In this document: piece by piece, positions 1 through 8,914 of the stretch
How the letters are laid out: every line of letters starts with the position of its first letter
How positions within the stretch are numbered: position 1 is the first letter of the stretch
Source: Alcaligenaceae bacterium CGII-47
GTDB taxonomy: Bacteria > Pseudomonadota > Gammaproteobacteria > Burkholderiales > Burkholderiaceae_B
Reading direction: 5' to 3'
DNA length: 64,000 nucleotides
Assembly: GCA_019166125.1 (NCBI GenBank)
Contig: JAHTBO010000006.1
Coordinates: 62,001-126,000, forward strand
Position numbers and translations under genes: made by a program
The notes under the pieces: model-generated
Told to the model about the DNA's origin: nothing
What the model saw: only the letters and a program-made list of their open reading frames with translations
Database searches by the model: none

Positions 1-1
1 C

Positions 2-562
2 GATACACGCACCGGGGTCACTATCATGCAGATGGATGCGGGGTTGGATACCGGTGATATGCTGGGCGTGCGCGAGGTGCCGATTGGCCCGGACGATACG
101 GCCGCGACGCTGCATGATGCACTGGCTCGTGTGGGTGGCGAAGCGATCGTGGCCGTGGTGGCGCATCTGATAAAGGGGGAACTGCACCCTCAGCCGCAGC
201 CTTTAGCGGGTGTGACCTACGCCGTAAAGCTTCAGAAATCCGAGGCAGCGCTGGATTTCACCCAAAGTGCGGCTGTGCTAGAGCGACGGATCCGTGCGTT
301 TGATCCCTTTCCTGGTACCACGATGCAACTGCCGGGCATGGCGTCGGTACTCAAAGTCTGGCGCGCTCAGGTGCTTGCCAATGAGCCGGCCACTGAGGCG
401 GTGGGCGCTGTTCATCCTGCTGTCGGGACGATTTTGCGTGCGGATGGGCAGGGAATCGATGTCGTGACCGCTGACGGCGTATTACGGATTCTGGTGGTGC
501 AAAAAGCCGGAAGCAAACGTCAGACTGTCGCGCAATTCATGCAGAACTGGACCTTGCCCTAG
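2..562 (+). CDS. fmt: Methionyl-tRNA formyltransferase, C-terminal part (5' end outside window)
   Basis: Formylates the amino group of initiator Met-tRNA using 10-formyltetrahydrofolate. The frame is open from base 2, and the first codons read DTRTGVTIMQMDAGLDTGDM, the end of the catalytic Rossmann domain with its conserved TGVTIMQMD segment. The remaining residues form the C-terminal OB-like tRNA-binding domain (FDPFPGT segment near residue 100 of the visible part). About 186 of the usual 310 or so residues are visible, so the gene begins upstream of the window. The internal ATG codons near base 26 are not the start. Fmt usually follows def. The ntrX-like gene converges on it 17 bases downstream, with no clear hairpin terminator between. 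Confidence 0.97.
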   Translation, partial: DTRTGVTIMQMDAGLDTGDMLGVREVPIGPDDTAATLHDALARVGGEAIVAVVAHLIKGELHPQPQPLAGVTYAVKLQKSEAALDFTQSAAVLERRIRAFDPFPGTTMQLPGMASVLKVWRAQVLANEPATEAVGAVHPAVGTILRADGQGIDVVTADGVLRILVVQKAGSKRQTVAQFMQNWTLP

Positions 563-579
563 GTTCAGTCGGTCGAGAC

Positions 580-1272
580 TTAGCCCGTATTTTTCTTGCG
601 TGAAGTATCAATACCGAGTTGCTTGAGCTTGCGGTATAGATGGGTACGTTCGAGGCCGGTGCGCTCGGATACACGCGTCATGCTGTGGTTTTCCCGTCCT
701 AAATGATATTCAAAATAGAGGCGTTCAAATTCGTCGCGCGCCTCACGCAATGGCTGCTCTAGCGAGATGCTGCCAAGTCGTGAGTGGTCGATGGGAGGCG
801 GGGTCGGTGCCGGTGCGGCAGTCTGTGCAGACGATGAGAGCACCGGCTGTTGGGTGAATACGGGATCAATAGGCCGTTCGGTGCGGCTACGCATGGATGC
901 AGGGATGACCGGATGCGCCAAGCCTGAGGCAACCGACTTGAGCAGCCTTTGGAGCGTGATGGGCTTTTCGAGAAAATCAACTGCCCCGATGCGTGTTGCC
1001 TCGACTGCCGTGTCGACAGTAGCGTGGCCGCTCATCATGATGACTGGCATATTGAGCAGGCCCTGACTGCTCCATTCCTTAAGTAGCGTGACGCCGTCCA
1101 GATCGGGCATCCAGATATCCAGTAGGACGAGGTCGGGGCGACTGCGTAGACGCGATTCACGAGCCTGGGCTGCGTTCTCGGCAAGTTCGACCGTATGGCC
1201 TTCGTCGTAGAGAATTTCTGAAAGTAATTCGCGGATGCCTATTTCATCATCGACAACCAGGACTCTGGCCAT
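580..1272 (-). CDS. NtrX-like response regulator without AAA+ domain
   Basis: Two-component response regulator paired with the NtrY-like kinase gene that precedes it by 18 bases. Residues 1-120 are a receiver domain: acidic pocket VVDDE at the N-terminus, phospho-acceptor Asp in LVLLDIWMPD near residue 52, conserved Ser/Thr and Lys in MMSGHA and LEKPI. A Pro/Ala/Ser-rich linker follows (about 125-165). The C-terminus is a Fis-type helix-turn-helix (SERTGLERTHLYRKLKQLGI). Family knowledge: classical NtrX has about 450 residues with a sigma-54-interacting AAA+ domain between receiver and HTH. Here that domain is absent, with no frameshift or remnant visible, so a different mode of transcriptional control is inferred. 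Symbol left empty because the architecture differs from true NtrX. Confidence 0.9.
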   Translation of the reverse strand: MARVLVVDDEIGIRELLSEILYDEGHTVELAENAAQARESRLRSRPDLVLLDIWMPDLDGVTLLKEWSSQGLLNMPVIMMSGHATVDTAVEATRIGAVDFLEKPITLQRLLKSVASGLAHPVIPASMRSRTERPIDPVFTQQPVLSSSAQTAAPAPTPPPIDHSRLGSISLEQPLREARDEFERLYFEYHLGRENHSMTRVSERTGLERTHLYRKLKQLGIDTSRKKNTG

Positions 1273-1290
1273 AAAACCTCACTGTATATT

Positions 1291-3630
1291 TTACGTATTA
1301 TCGTGTGCTTGATCCGTTGCGTCCAGTGAACGCACGGGATTGTTCAGCCGGGTAAATAAAATCGAGATACGAGCACCCCCTTCAGTCTGGTTTGAAATGT
1401 CTACGCGTCCGCCGTGCTCTTCGATGATCTTTTTGACAATCGCCAAGCCCAGTCCTGTGCCTGTTGCCTTGGTGGTGACGTAGGGCTCGAATACGCGGGC
1501 CAGGACTTGTGCTGCAAACCCAGGGCCATTGTCAGAGACGCTTAGACATACATTGTGATCAGCGTTCTTAGTCTGCACCGTGATGCGCGCCTGTGCAAGT
1601 GACTGGTGTTGACACGCCGCATCCCGGGCGTTGGCCAACAGGTTATGGATGACCTGGCGCAGTTGATCGGGGTCTCCCTCTATATAGGGCAAATTCGACG
1701 CAAACTCAACGTCAATATGTACCGAGCGCCCGTCGTCGCGGCTCATGCCGTCTGCGGGATCCCAGCCGTAGAGTACAAGGACTTCGGTGACGAGTTCGTT
1801 GAGGTCAATGGATTGGATCTGTGCAGGTGGCGTGCGAGCATATTCACGAAAGTCATCAACCATCTGCTTGAGTGCCGCGACCTGCTTGACGATGGTGTTG
1901 GTGGAACGTATCAACATGGCTGCATCCGTCTCGTTTAAGCGGTCGGCGAGTTTCATTGCCAGACGTTCGGCGGATAACTGGATGGGGGTGAGTGGGTTTT
2001 TTATTTCGTGAGCCAAGCGGCGCGCGACTTCGCCCCAGGCGACCGTGCGGCTGGCAGAGATGACCTCGCTGATATCGTCAAAAACCACCAGATAGCCATT
2101 GCTATGGTTGTTTATGTGCAAACGGGTGCCCCGTGCGAGCAAGGTGATGATGTGCTTTTTACGCTCGTTATCCGTAGCGTCCTCGAGCTCGATCTCGAAT
2201 TGTTGCTGCCAGTAGGGGCGTGATGAACCCACGGCCTCATGCGAGGAAAAAGCCTGTCGAATGTATTGCGCCAGGGGTAGGGCACCTTCGATAACTTCCA
2301 AGGGGCGTCCGATCGCGGTGCGTAGATCCAGATGCAGAATGTTTTGTGCGCCTTGGTTTAGTTGAGTAACCCGAAAGCGCTCATCAAATACAAGCACACC
2401 CGAGGAGAGGTTGCTTAGGATGGATTCGAGGTAGAGATTGCTTTGCTCGAGTTGGCGCCGGTTGCGATCAACCATCTGCCGAGCATCTTCCAACTGGCGC
2501 GTCATCGCATTGAATGAGCGCGTGAGTTGGCCGATTTCGTCCTTTGCCGGGGGCTCGGGTAAGGCTCGGTAGTCACCGACACCGACCGCCTGGGTCCCCG
2601 AGGCCAGCGTCAGCAGGGGGCGTACCAGTCGTTTGGAGACCGCCAGCGCCGCGACGATGGCGGCAAACACCGCCAGGATCAGGGCGAGCGTCAGGGTGAT
2701 GCCATAGAGCTTACGTAGGCCCAGGCGCGAGAGCGCGAGTTCCTGGTAGTCGCGAAAGCCCTGTTGGACTTGATTGGCATTATGCGCAATGCGCTCTGGC
2801 ACAGGTTGCACGACCTGGAGCCAACGCGAATCAGTGCTCACCCCCAGTGTCGAGCTGAAGCGATCAGTGGTGTTGATGGGGGTGACGATTCGTATATGCA
2901 GATCATTGGCCAGGTCAGCAGCGCCTGTCGGGGTATCCGCTTCGGCGGCAGCATAGCCTTGCGAGATACGTAGCTGATTCATCACATTGGTGGGGGGCAT
3001 ATCGGGCAGGAGCTGTCCGTACGCAGAGGAGGAAAAAGCGATGAGCCGCCCAGTGCCGGTAAACACCATGGCTTCAGCGATATTGTTGTTCTCTCGTAAG
3101 GGGGTAATGAGTAATGTGATCTCGGCTTCGTTCAGGTTGCCTAGCCGGGCTGCGATGAGGTGTGCCCGGGCTTCGAGCTCGGCCTGCTGGGTATCGAGCG
3201 CTGCGCGTCCTAAATTCAGGCCTGCCTCCAGCGCACTGTCAACCCGGACGTTGAACCAGGATTCGATTGAGCGCGACATGAACTGGACAGACAGTACGTA
3301 GATCAAAGCGCCAGGGAGGATGCCGATCAAGGTAAAAAACAGGGCGAAACGTGCAGTAAGGCGGGCGCCAAACGTGTGTCGCCGGATTTGGCGCAGCAGC
3401 CGAACCGTCAGGATCAGTACCCATGACACCAGTGCAACAGCCAGAATGCCGTTGAGCAGGAGCAGTACGTCGTATTGCTGGGCGTAGCGTGAGGCATTGC
3501 CCGTAGACCATACCAATAGCCCGAGCAAGGCCAACGCGCTGGTGGCTGCGATGGCAAGTGTGGCGCGCAGCCCCCAGCGGATCAAGGCTGGGAGTCGACG
3601 TCGGAGATTGAAAACGTGAAGTTTTTCCAT
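1291..3630 (-). CDS. NtrY-like membrane sensor histidine kinase
   Basis: Membrane sensor kinase of 779 residues, probably phosphorylating the regulator encoded just downstream. Visible order: hydrophobic segments near residues 20-45, 55-80 and 95-115; an extracytoplasmic region; another membrane segment near 310-330; HAMP (about 333-385); PAS-like region (400-510); HisKA domain with the phospho-His in LAHEIKNPLTP near residue 555; HATPase domain with DNGPGF and TGLGLAIVKKI. This is the NtrY layout. The signal is unknown; in relatives the pair is linked to nitrogen, redox or envelope control. The ATG start lies 49 bases inside the upstream DUF4390 gene. No good later start is available before the first membrane segment, so the overlap is probably real. 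Confidence 0.92.
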   Translation of the reverse strand: MEKLHVFNLRRRLPALIRWGLRATLAIAATSALALLGLLVWSTGNASRYAQQYDVLLLLNGILAVALVSWVLILTVRLLRQIRRHTFGARLTARFALFFTLIGILPGALIYVLSVQFMSRSIESWFNVRVDSALEAGLNLGRAALDTQQAELEARAHLIAARLGNLNEAEITLLITPLRENNNIAEAMVFTGTGRLIAFSSSAYGQLLPDMPPTNVMNQLRISQGYAAAEADTPTGAADLANDLHIRIVTPINTTDRFSSTLGVSTDSRWLQVVQPVPERIAHNANQVQQGFRDYQELALSRLGLRKLYGITLTLALILAVFAAIVAALAVSKRLVRPLLTLASGTQAVGVGDYRALPEPPAKDEIGQLTRSFNAMTRQLEDARQMVDRNRRQLEQSNLYLESILSNLSSGVLVFDERFRVTQLNQGAQNILHLDLRTAIGRPLEVIEGALPLAQYIRQAFSSHEAVGSSRPYWQQQFEIELEDATDNERKKHIITLLARGTRLHINNHSNGYLVVFDDISEVISASRTVAWGEVARRLAHEIKNPLTPIQLSAERLAMKLADRLNETDAAMLIRSTNTIVKQVAALKQMVDDFREYARTPPAQIQSIDLNELVTEVLVLYGWDPADGMSRDDGRSVHIDVEFASNLPYIEGDPDQLRQVIHNLLANARDAACQHQSLAQARITVQTKNADHNVCLSVSDNGPGFAAQVLARVFEPYVTTKATGTGLGLAIVKKIIEEHGGRVDISNQTEGGARISILFTRLNNPVRSLDATDQAHDNT

Positions 3631-4184
3631 GGTGTCGTCAAGGACCAGGCGGCGCTATTGAGGGCATCGACCTGAAAGGGCCGGGCGAGTCGTGACGTAT
3701 CCAGTCGCATGCGCATGCGCCCCGAGTATTGCGTATCAGCAGCCAGATCGCTGGCTGCTGCGACATCCCAGCCACGTACGTGGCGCACCAGTGCCAGCGC
3801 CTCGTCCAACGTCGAAGCAGGCAAGGATAGCGTACCGGTACCCACGCGCCACTGCCGCGTGAGTGCATTGTATTGGATGCGCCAGGTCAGCTCGGTGCTG
3901 GCGATGGTTTTATCGAACCACCACCAACGGCTGTGCGATATATTGAGGTCGACAGTGAGGTACAGGGGCAGTCCTTTTTGAGCGGCGTCGCGTAACTCTG
4001 GGCTCAGTTCGAACTCGATATCTGCGTCGATGTAGAGCTGGCCGTTATTTAGGACTGGGTCAACTCGCTCGATATAGTCGGCAGCCATGGCGGGCACACC
4101 CTGCATCAGGGTAAACAGGCACAAGGCAATCGAGAGCAGGGTGCGTAGCATGCGCTGCCTATGGTTGCGAACAGAAATGCTCAA
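3582..4184 (-). CDS. DUF4390 domain protein, exported
   Basis: A 200-residue protein of unknown function recognised as the DUF4390 family, which in betaproteobacteria lies between rsmB and the ntrY-like kinase, as here. A signal peptide is visible (MLRTLLSIALCLFTLMQGVPAMAA, within residues 13-35), so the product should be periplasmic. The mature part begins with DYIERVDPVLNNGQLYIDADIEF and is rich in alternating hydrophobic residues and tryptophans, suggesting a beta structure. It sits 18 bases after rsmB and overlaps the kinase start by 49 bases, implying co-transcription and coupled translation. A role with the kinase in sensing the periplasm is only a guess from position. Confidence 0.85.
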   Translation of the reverse strand: MSISVRNHRQRMLRTLLSIALCLFTLMQGVPAMAADYIERVDPVLNNGQLYIDADIEFELSPELRDAAQKGLPLYLTVDLNISHSRWWWFDKTIASTELTWRIQYNALTRQWRVGTGTLSLPASTLDEALALVRHVRGWDVAAASDLAADTQYSGRMRMRLDTSRLARPFQVDALNSAAWSLTTPWKNFTFSISDVDSQP

Positions 4185-4202
4185 TGCCCTATTGTTAATG
4201 AC

Positions 4203-5549
4203 TCACCCCCGCTTGGCAATCAAGGCATAGAAAAACCCATCAGTCTGGTCCGCGGCTGAAGACTCAGCGTGGGGCAAGATATAACCGGGTGCGGCTAGAC
4301 GCAGCGCATCGGCGTGGCGGGCGAGAAAGGCCAGGATCTGTTGCTCACCTTCTATGGGAAAAATCGAGCAGGTGACATAGAGCAGATGGCCGCCTGGGCG
4401 CAGCACGCGCCACAGGGCGTCGATAATGCGTTGCTGCAACGCGGCAGTTCGGGGTAGATCCTCGGCGCGGCGCAGCCAGCGGATATCAGGGTGGCGGCGC
4501 ACGACTCCCGATGCCGTGCAGGGGACATCGGCGAGAATGGCGTCGAAGGGCTCGCCATCCCACCATGATGCGGTATGTGCTGCGTCGCCCGCACACAGGC
4601 GGATGCTGGGGCTGGTTAGGCGCAGCCGATCCAGATTCTGCGCGACACGCTCCAGGCGCTGTGGGTCGCTATCCAGAGCGGTCAATGCCAGGCTATGGCG
4701 TTCGAGTAGATGAGCGGTTTTGCCGCCTGGCGCAGCGCATGCATCCAGCACCCGCATCCCATCGGCCACAGGCAGCAGTCTGCCAGCAAGCTGTGCGGCC
4801 AAATCCTGCACTGACCAACGTCCCTGGGCAAAGCCCGGTATAGCCTGCACGGGCTGCGGCGTACTCAGGATTACGCCATCCTGGCCTGCAAGGGTGGCAT
4901 GAATACCGGCAGCGTCCAGGAAGTTTTGGAGCTGCTCAGGGGTATTCTGACGTCGATTCGCGCGCAGGGTCATCGGTCCCGGTGTATTGGCCGCCTGGAG
5001 TAAAACCTGCCAGTATTGTGGCCATGCTGTCTGTAGCGTGTCGATCCACCACTGGGGGTGGTTCCATTGCGCTACCGGATCCCCCTCCAGTGTGCGTAAT
5101 AAGGGGTCGCGTTCGCGGCCGAATCGGCGCAAAACAGCGTTGATCAGCCCCTTGTAAGCACGGCTCTTGGGATGGTGCATCGCCGCTTCTACGGCTTGGT
5201 TGACGAGCGTGTGGGGTGCGTACACGGGGATGGCGTGTGACGTATCTGCACCATCTTGAGCATGCCCTAGGCTGCTATCCATCAGGCATAGGCTGAGCAA
5301 GAGGAGCGCATCAGTAAGTGGATCCGGTGGTGTGCGCGAGACAAGCATGTCCCGCAGCCCATGTGCCAGGCCCAGATGGCGCATCGCATAAAAAGAGAGC
5401 GCTTGTGCTGCGGCGCGCAGTTCTGTCGGGGTGTGTGCCAGGCTCTCCGAGAGTGATTGGCCAGACAGGACGTCCTGGATATTGTGGGCGGCGGCCAGAA
5501 GTTGTCTAGAGAGGGCGATAGAGGGTGCCTTGGGCGGCATTGGGGCCAC
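4203..5549 (-). CDS. rsmB: 16S rRNA m5C967 methyltransferase RsmB
   Basis: SAM-dependent methyltransferase (448 aa) that methylates C967 of 16S rRNA. The N-terminal third is the NusB-like RNA-binding domain; the C-terminal two thirds is a Rossmann-fold m5C methyltransferase with the SAM motif VLDACAAPGGKTAHLLE near residue 265, the catalytic Cys motif LADVPCTASG (PC) near residue 345 and a second Cys in LYVTCSIFP (TC) near 400. Both cysteines needed by the RsmB/F family are present. The gene follows the BioC-type gene by one base and precedes the DUF4390 gene, the usual betaproteobacterial order. Confidence 0.96.
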   Translation of the reverse strand: MAPMPPKAPSIALSRQLLAAAHNIQDVLSGQSLSESLAHTPTELRAAAQALSFYAMRHLGLAHGLRDMLVSRTPPDPLTDALLLLSLCLMDSSLGHAQDGADTSHAIPVYAPHTLVNQAVEAAMHHPKSRAYKGLINAVLRRFGRERDPLLRTLEGDPVAQWNHPQWWIDTLQTAWPQYWQVLLQAANTPGPMTLRANRRQNTPEQLQNFLDAAGIHATLAGQDGVILSTPQPVQAIPGFAQGRWSVQDLAAQLAGRLLPVADGMRVLDACAAPGGKTAHLLERHSLALTALDSDPQRLERVAQNLDRLRLTSPSIRLCAGDAAHTASWWDGEPFDAILADVPCTASGVVRRHPDIRWLRRAEDLPRTAALQQRIIDALWRVLRPGGHLLYVTCSIFPIEGEQQILAFLARHADALRLAAPGYILPHAESSAADQTDGFFYALIAKRG

Positions 5550-5550
5550 C

Positions 5551-6501
5551 TTATTCCTCTGGGGTGCGTGGACGCACGCGGGGTGGCGGGGCGTTGGGGT
5601 CTAGTGCCTTGCTGCGTTTGAACGTCGTGACGGGCAGATCGCCTAAGGGGCCACGGCGCACGGTTGCGCGCCATGCGTGGCCATAGGCGACTTCAAGGCT
5701 CAAGTGGATCGTACCGTCTGCGTGACGCTGGCGCTCGAGTGCCTGGATCAGCCGTGCACGCCAGGCGCGCCCAGACAGCCCGGCCTTGCGATCACTGCGT
5801 GGGTTGCCACCTAGATCGCGCAGGTCTTCGAGCAATTTTTCGGCAGTTCGGTACGTTAGAGTGATGATCTCCTGATCCATGACCGGGTCGGAAAAGCCAG
5901 TGCGTAGCATCAGGTCGCCGAAGTCGTGCATATCCACGAATTCCATGGTGTTGGTCGTCAGGCCCGCTGCCTCGATGGCGGTGCGCAGTTCCTTGAAGGT
6001 GCCAGGCCCCAGGCTCGAGAACATCACCAATGCATCGGACTTAAGTATGCGCCGCCACTCTGATAGAACCACGTGTGGCTCTGGGTGCCAGTGCAAAGCC
6101 AGATTGGACCAAACCAGATCCATGCTCTGGTCGGGCAGGCTGCTGTCGGCCAGATCCGCCTGAATAAAATGCAGAGCAGGTGTGGGCTTGTTACGCAGCT
6201 TATGCCAAAAACCAGGCTTGGAAACATAACGTGTTTGAGCCACCTTTAGCAATGCATCGCAGGCATCCAGCCCGGTGTAATTAAGCTCTGGGTAGCGAGC
6301 GCGCAGCGGATCAAGCGCATGCCCCGCGCCACATCCCGCATCCAGAATATCCTTGGGTGCAATACGTATGTAGCTTAGGCGCTGGAGCATGCGTTGTGCG
6401 ATTTCTCCGTACAGGAACTGCGCGGCATCCAGCGGACTGCGCCGGGTGAATTGCTGGACGACATGGGCCTGATTGATGGGCAGGCGGGGAAGCTGTGACA
6501 T
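5551..6501 (-). CDS. bioC: BioC-type SAM methyltransferase (malonyl-ACP O-methyltransferase)
   Basis: Class I SAM-dependent methyltransferase of 316 residues resembling BioC, which methylates the free carboxyl of malonyl-ACP so that fatty-acid synthesis can make the pimeloyl moiety of biotin. SAM motif I is ILDAGCGAGHALDPLRARYP near residue 52; the family segment DLVWSNLALHWHPEP lies near residue 128, followed by a Ser-Leu-Gly-Pro-Gly-Thr motif (near 165). The C-terminus is longer and more basic than in E. coli BioC. It is divergent from comF, a pairing seen in other betaproteobacteria and reminiscent of bioH-gntX in gammaproteobacteria. Other bio genes are not in the window, so the exact substrate is inferred. 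Confidence 0.82.
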   Translation of the reverse strand: MSQLPRLPINQAHVVQQFTRRSPLDAAQFLYGEIAQRMLQRLSYIRIAPKDILDAGCGAGHALDPLRARYPELNYTGLDACDALLKVAQTRYVSKPGFWHKLRNKPTPALHFIQADLADSSLPDQSMDLVWSNLALHWHPEPHVVLSEWRRILKSDALVMFSSLGPGTFKELRTAIEAAGLTTNTMEFVDMHDFGDLMLRTGFSDPVMDQEIITLTYRTAEKLLEDLRDLGGNPRSDRKAGLSGRAWRARLIQALERQRHADGTIHLSLEVAYGHAWRATVRRGPLGDLPVTTFKRSKALDPNAPPPRVRPRTPEE

Positions 6502-6575
6502 ATTTGCGCAAAAGGGCTGGAAGAGAGCAGGGTCGTATGCTCAGATAAGCGGATTAAGAACCATAAGGTGACATT

Positions 6576-7343
6576 ATGCTGGATATGTCCAGGTGGTGCG
6601 AATGGAGCGCTGACACTTGGAGGGGCTTTGTTCGGCGCGTGCCTGCGGATTGCCCACGATGCATGACGCGTGCGCGAGGCGGGCGCCTTTGCCCGGGGTG
6701 TGCATCGGGCCTGATCGATTCAATGGGGACAGGGCGTTGTCTCGTGTGTCGGCATCCTCAGGTGGCTGGAAACTGCCCGGATTGTGCGGCTCAAGCGCCT
6801 GCTTTTGATCGTTTAATTGCTGTTTTCGATTATGTTGGAGTAGGCGCGGAGCTGATTCGTCTGTACAAAGTACAGCGGCGCTTGCATCTGTCTGCGATAT
6901 TGGCCGATGCGCTCGCAACGGCAGTCAAGCACTGCGATCCACCTATTTCGCCGTCTACAATCTTAGTGCCGGTTCCAGCGCGGCATGAGGGGATTATTCA
7001 GCGTGGATTCAGCCCGGCTGCTGAAGTGGCCCGAGGCTTGTCGGCACGTCTGCGTTTGCCGTGCCGACCGGATCTGCTACATCGGTCGCTAGCGGGCACC
7101 AAACAGGCTGCGCTAGGCCGTAGAGCACGTTTAGGCGCACTCGAGGGGGTGTATCGTTGTGGTCCGGTGCCACGGGGCGCGCATATCGCTGTGGTGGATG
7201 ATGTGTTGACGACAGGCAGTACGCTGCACCATATTGCACGGTTGCTTAAGGCACAGGGTGCCGCAACCGTAACGGGGATGGTGTTGGCGCGTGCACTGTC
7301 TCGGGTGGGTCAGACCGATGAACTGGCCCGACGTTTTGATTAA
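6576..7343 (+). CDS. comF: ComF/GntX-family phosphoribosyltransferase-like protein
   Basis: A 255-residue ComF-family protein, linked in other bacteria to DNA uptake or use of extracellular DNA. The N-terminus carries a zinc-ribbon-like set of cysteines (CPRCMTRARGGRLCPGC, then CLVC and CPDC, about residues 25-70). The C-terminal half is a type I phosphoribosyltransferase-like fold with the PRPP-binding motif IAVVDDVLTTGSTLH near residue 205. The first ATG is used here, but a later one (MSRWCEW, four residues in) is equally possible. It is divergent from the bioC-type gene across 74 bases. Few competence or pilus genes are seen in the window. Confidence 0.88.
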   Translation: MLDMSRWCEWSADTWRGFVRRVPADCPRCMTRARGGRLCPGCASGLIDSMGTGRCLVCRHPQVAGNCPDCAAQAPAFDRLIAVFDYVGVGAELIRLYKVQRRLHLSAILADALATAVKHCDPPISPSTILVPVPARHEGIIQRGFSPAAEVARGLSARLRLPCRPDLLHRSLAGTKQAALGRRARLGALEGVYRCGPVPRGAHIAVVDDVLTTGSTLHHIARLLKAQGAATVTGMVLARALSRVGQTDELARRFD

Positions 7344-7364
7344 CGATTAATCGTATGTGAGTTC

Positions 7365-7835
7365 ATGTTCCATATTGTGCTGGTTGAGCCCGAGATCCCC
7401 CCCAATACGGGTAATGTCATTCGTCTGGCGGCGAACACAGGTGCGTTTTTACATTTGGTGCGACCGCTGGGGTTTCCACTGGAGGATAAAAAGCTCAAGC
7501 GGGCCGGGCTGGACTATCACGAATGGGCGCGGATGCAGGTGCATGATTCCTTATCGCTGGCATTTGATGTGATAGGGGGAGACCCCGTGCGGCGTTTTGC
7601 GATCACAACGCATGGTTCATCGCTGATTGGTGGGCATACGTTTCGTGCAGGGGATATATTTGTGTTTGGCCGAGAGACGGCGGGTTTGTCTGCCGAGCAG
7701 ATGGGTTTTTTCCCTGCCGCACAGCGCATACGGTTGCCGATGCAGCGCGGTCAGCGCAGTTTGAATCTGTCAAATGCCGTGGCGGTAACGGTGTTCGAGG
7801 CTTGGCGGCAGGTGGGGTATGTAGGGGGGGTGTGA
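7365..7835 (+). CDS. trmL: tRNA (cytidine/uridine-34-2'-O)-methyltransferase TrmL
   Basis: SPOUT-family methyltransferase (156 aa) that 2'-O-methylates the wobble base of leucine tRNAs. The family signatures are clear: N-terminal [20 protein letters not shown] (motif 1), the middle FGRETAGL segment, and the C-terminal knot segment [17 protein letters not shown] (near residue 125). Length matches the family (about 155). It lies 21 bases after comF on the same strand and converges with gpsA 41 bases further on. Confidence 0.96.
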   Translation: MFHIVLVEPEIPPNTGNVIRLAANTGAFLHLVRPLGFPLEDKKLKRAGLDYHEWARMQVHDSLSLAFDVIGGDPVRRFAITTHGSSLIGGHTFRAGDIFVFGRETAGLSAEQMGFFPAAQRIRLPMQRGQRSLNLSNAVAVTVFEAWRQVGYVGGV

Positions 7836-7876
7836 TCTGGCTGGGCAGAAACTGAAACGCCCCAGAGAGGACGGTG

Positions 7877-8908
7877 CTACTCTGGCCGGGGGTCGCGCGA
7901 CAGTAGATCAGCGACGGCTTGTCGGGGCGCCAGCCCATCGAACAGCACCTTGCAGACGGCCGCCGTGATTGGCAGGTCGACTTGGTGTTGCTGGCCCAGC
8001 GCCAGGGCGGCGCGGGCGCAGTGGACGCCTTCGGCGGTCATGCCGCCGGCCAGGATATGGGTGAGGGTCTGGCCCTCGCCAATGGCGATGCCGACCTGAC
8101 GATTGCGTGAGAGCCCGCCTGTGGCGGTGAGGACGAGGTCGCCCAGGCCTGCCAGGCCTGAAAAAGTATCTGCCTGGCCACCCAGGGCGACGCCCAGGCG
8201 TTGCATCTCGGCTAGGCCGCGCGTGATGAGTGCGGCCCGGGCGTTTGTGCCCAGGTGCAGGCCATCAGCAATCCCGCAGGCGATTGCTATGACGTTTTTG
8301 AGTGCGCCGCCCACCTCGACACCAATCACGTCATTCGTCGTGTAGATGCGTGCCTGATGGCCGTGGAAAACGGATTGGGTGACGTGTCCTGTGCTGGGCT
8401 GATAGCTGGCCAATGTAAGGGCGACCGGCAGACCCTGGGCGACCTCGTGTGCGAATGACGGCCCTGACAGGACCCCGATGCGCAGCCAGGACGCGTCTGG
8501 CAGGATTTGTTGGATGATCTGGTGGGGCAGGTGCTGCGTAGTCGGCTGGATGCCCTTGCAGGTCCACAGTAGGTGTAGGGGCGTGTGTCGGGTAACAGGC
8601 AGCGCGCCTGCAATGCGCTGGCAGATATCCGCCAGCCCAGCGACAGGCACGCCCAGGATGATGAGCTTGTCTGCTGGTGTGTCGTCCTGCACATGCGCCA
8701 TGGCCTGATCAAAATCAGCCGTCGCCTGCAGACTCGGGGGCAAGGTGATGTCCGAGAGATGACGTGGGTTGAGGTGCTCGTGCGAGATCGCGGCGGCAAC
8801 CTCGGGGCTGCGCGCCCAGATGAGCGTGTTGGCGCGCGCGCAGGCCAAGGCAGCCAGGGCAGTGCCCCAGCTCCCGGCCCCTAGTACACTGACCTGGACG
8901 GGACGCAT
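7877..8908 (-). CDS. gpsA: Glycerol-3-phosphate dehydrogenase [NAD(P)+] GpsA
   Basis: Reduces dihydroxyacetone phosphate to sn-glycerol 3-phosphate, the first step of phospholipid synthesis. The protein has 343 residues; the N-terminal NAD(P)-binding motif GAGSWGTALA is at residues 10-19, and the GPSFAHEVAQG and GGALKNVIAIACGIADGLHLG segments of the family lie near residues 148 and 202 (catalytic Lys in the latter). It is the last gene of the minus-strand group rhodanese-grxC-secB-gpsA, starting 6 bases after secB, an order common in beta- and gammaproteobacteria. Confidence 0.97.
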   Translation of the reverse strand: MRPVQVSVLGAGSWGTALAALACARANTLIWARSPEVAAAISHEHLNPRHLSDITLPPSLQATADFDQAMAHVQDDTPADKLIILGVPVAGLADICQRIAGALPVTRHTPLHLLWTCKGIQPTTQHLPHQIIQQILPDASWLRIGVLSGPSFAHEVAQGLPVALTLASYQPSTGHVTQSVFHGHQARIYTTNDVIGVEVGGALKNVIAIACGIADGLHLGTNARAALITRGLAEMQRLGVALGGQADTFSGLAGLGDLVLTATGGLSRNRQVGIAIGEGQTLTHILAGGMTAEGVHCARAALALGQQHQVDLPITAAVCKVLFDGLAPRQAVADLLSRDPRPE

Positions 8909-8914
8909 CCGGGC

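Noticed and set aside
7836-7876. Bidirectional terminator between trmL and gpsA
   Set aside because: Inverted segments exist (CTGGG/CCCAG) but are weak and lack a T-run on either strand.
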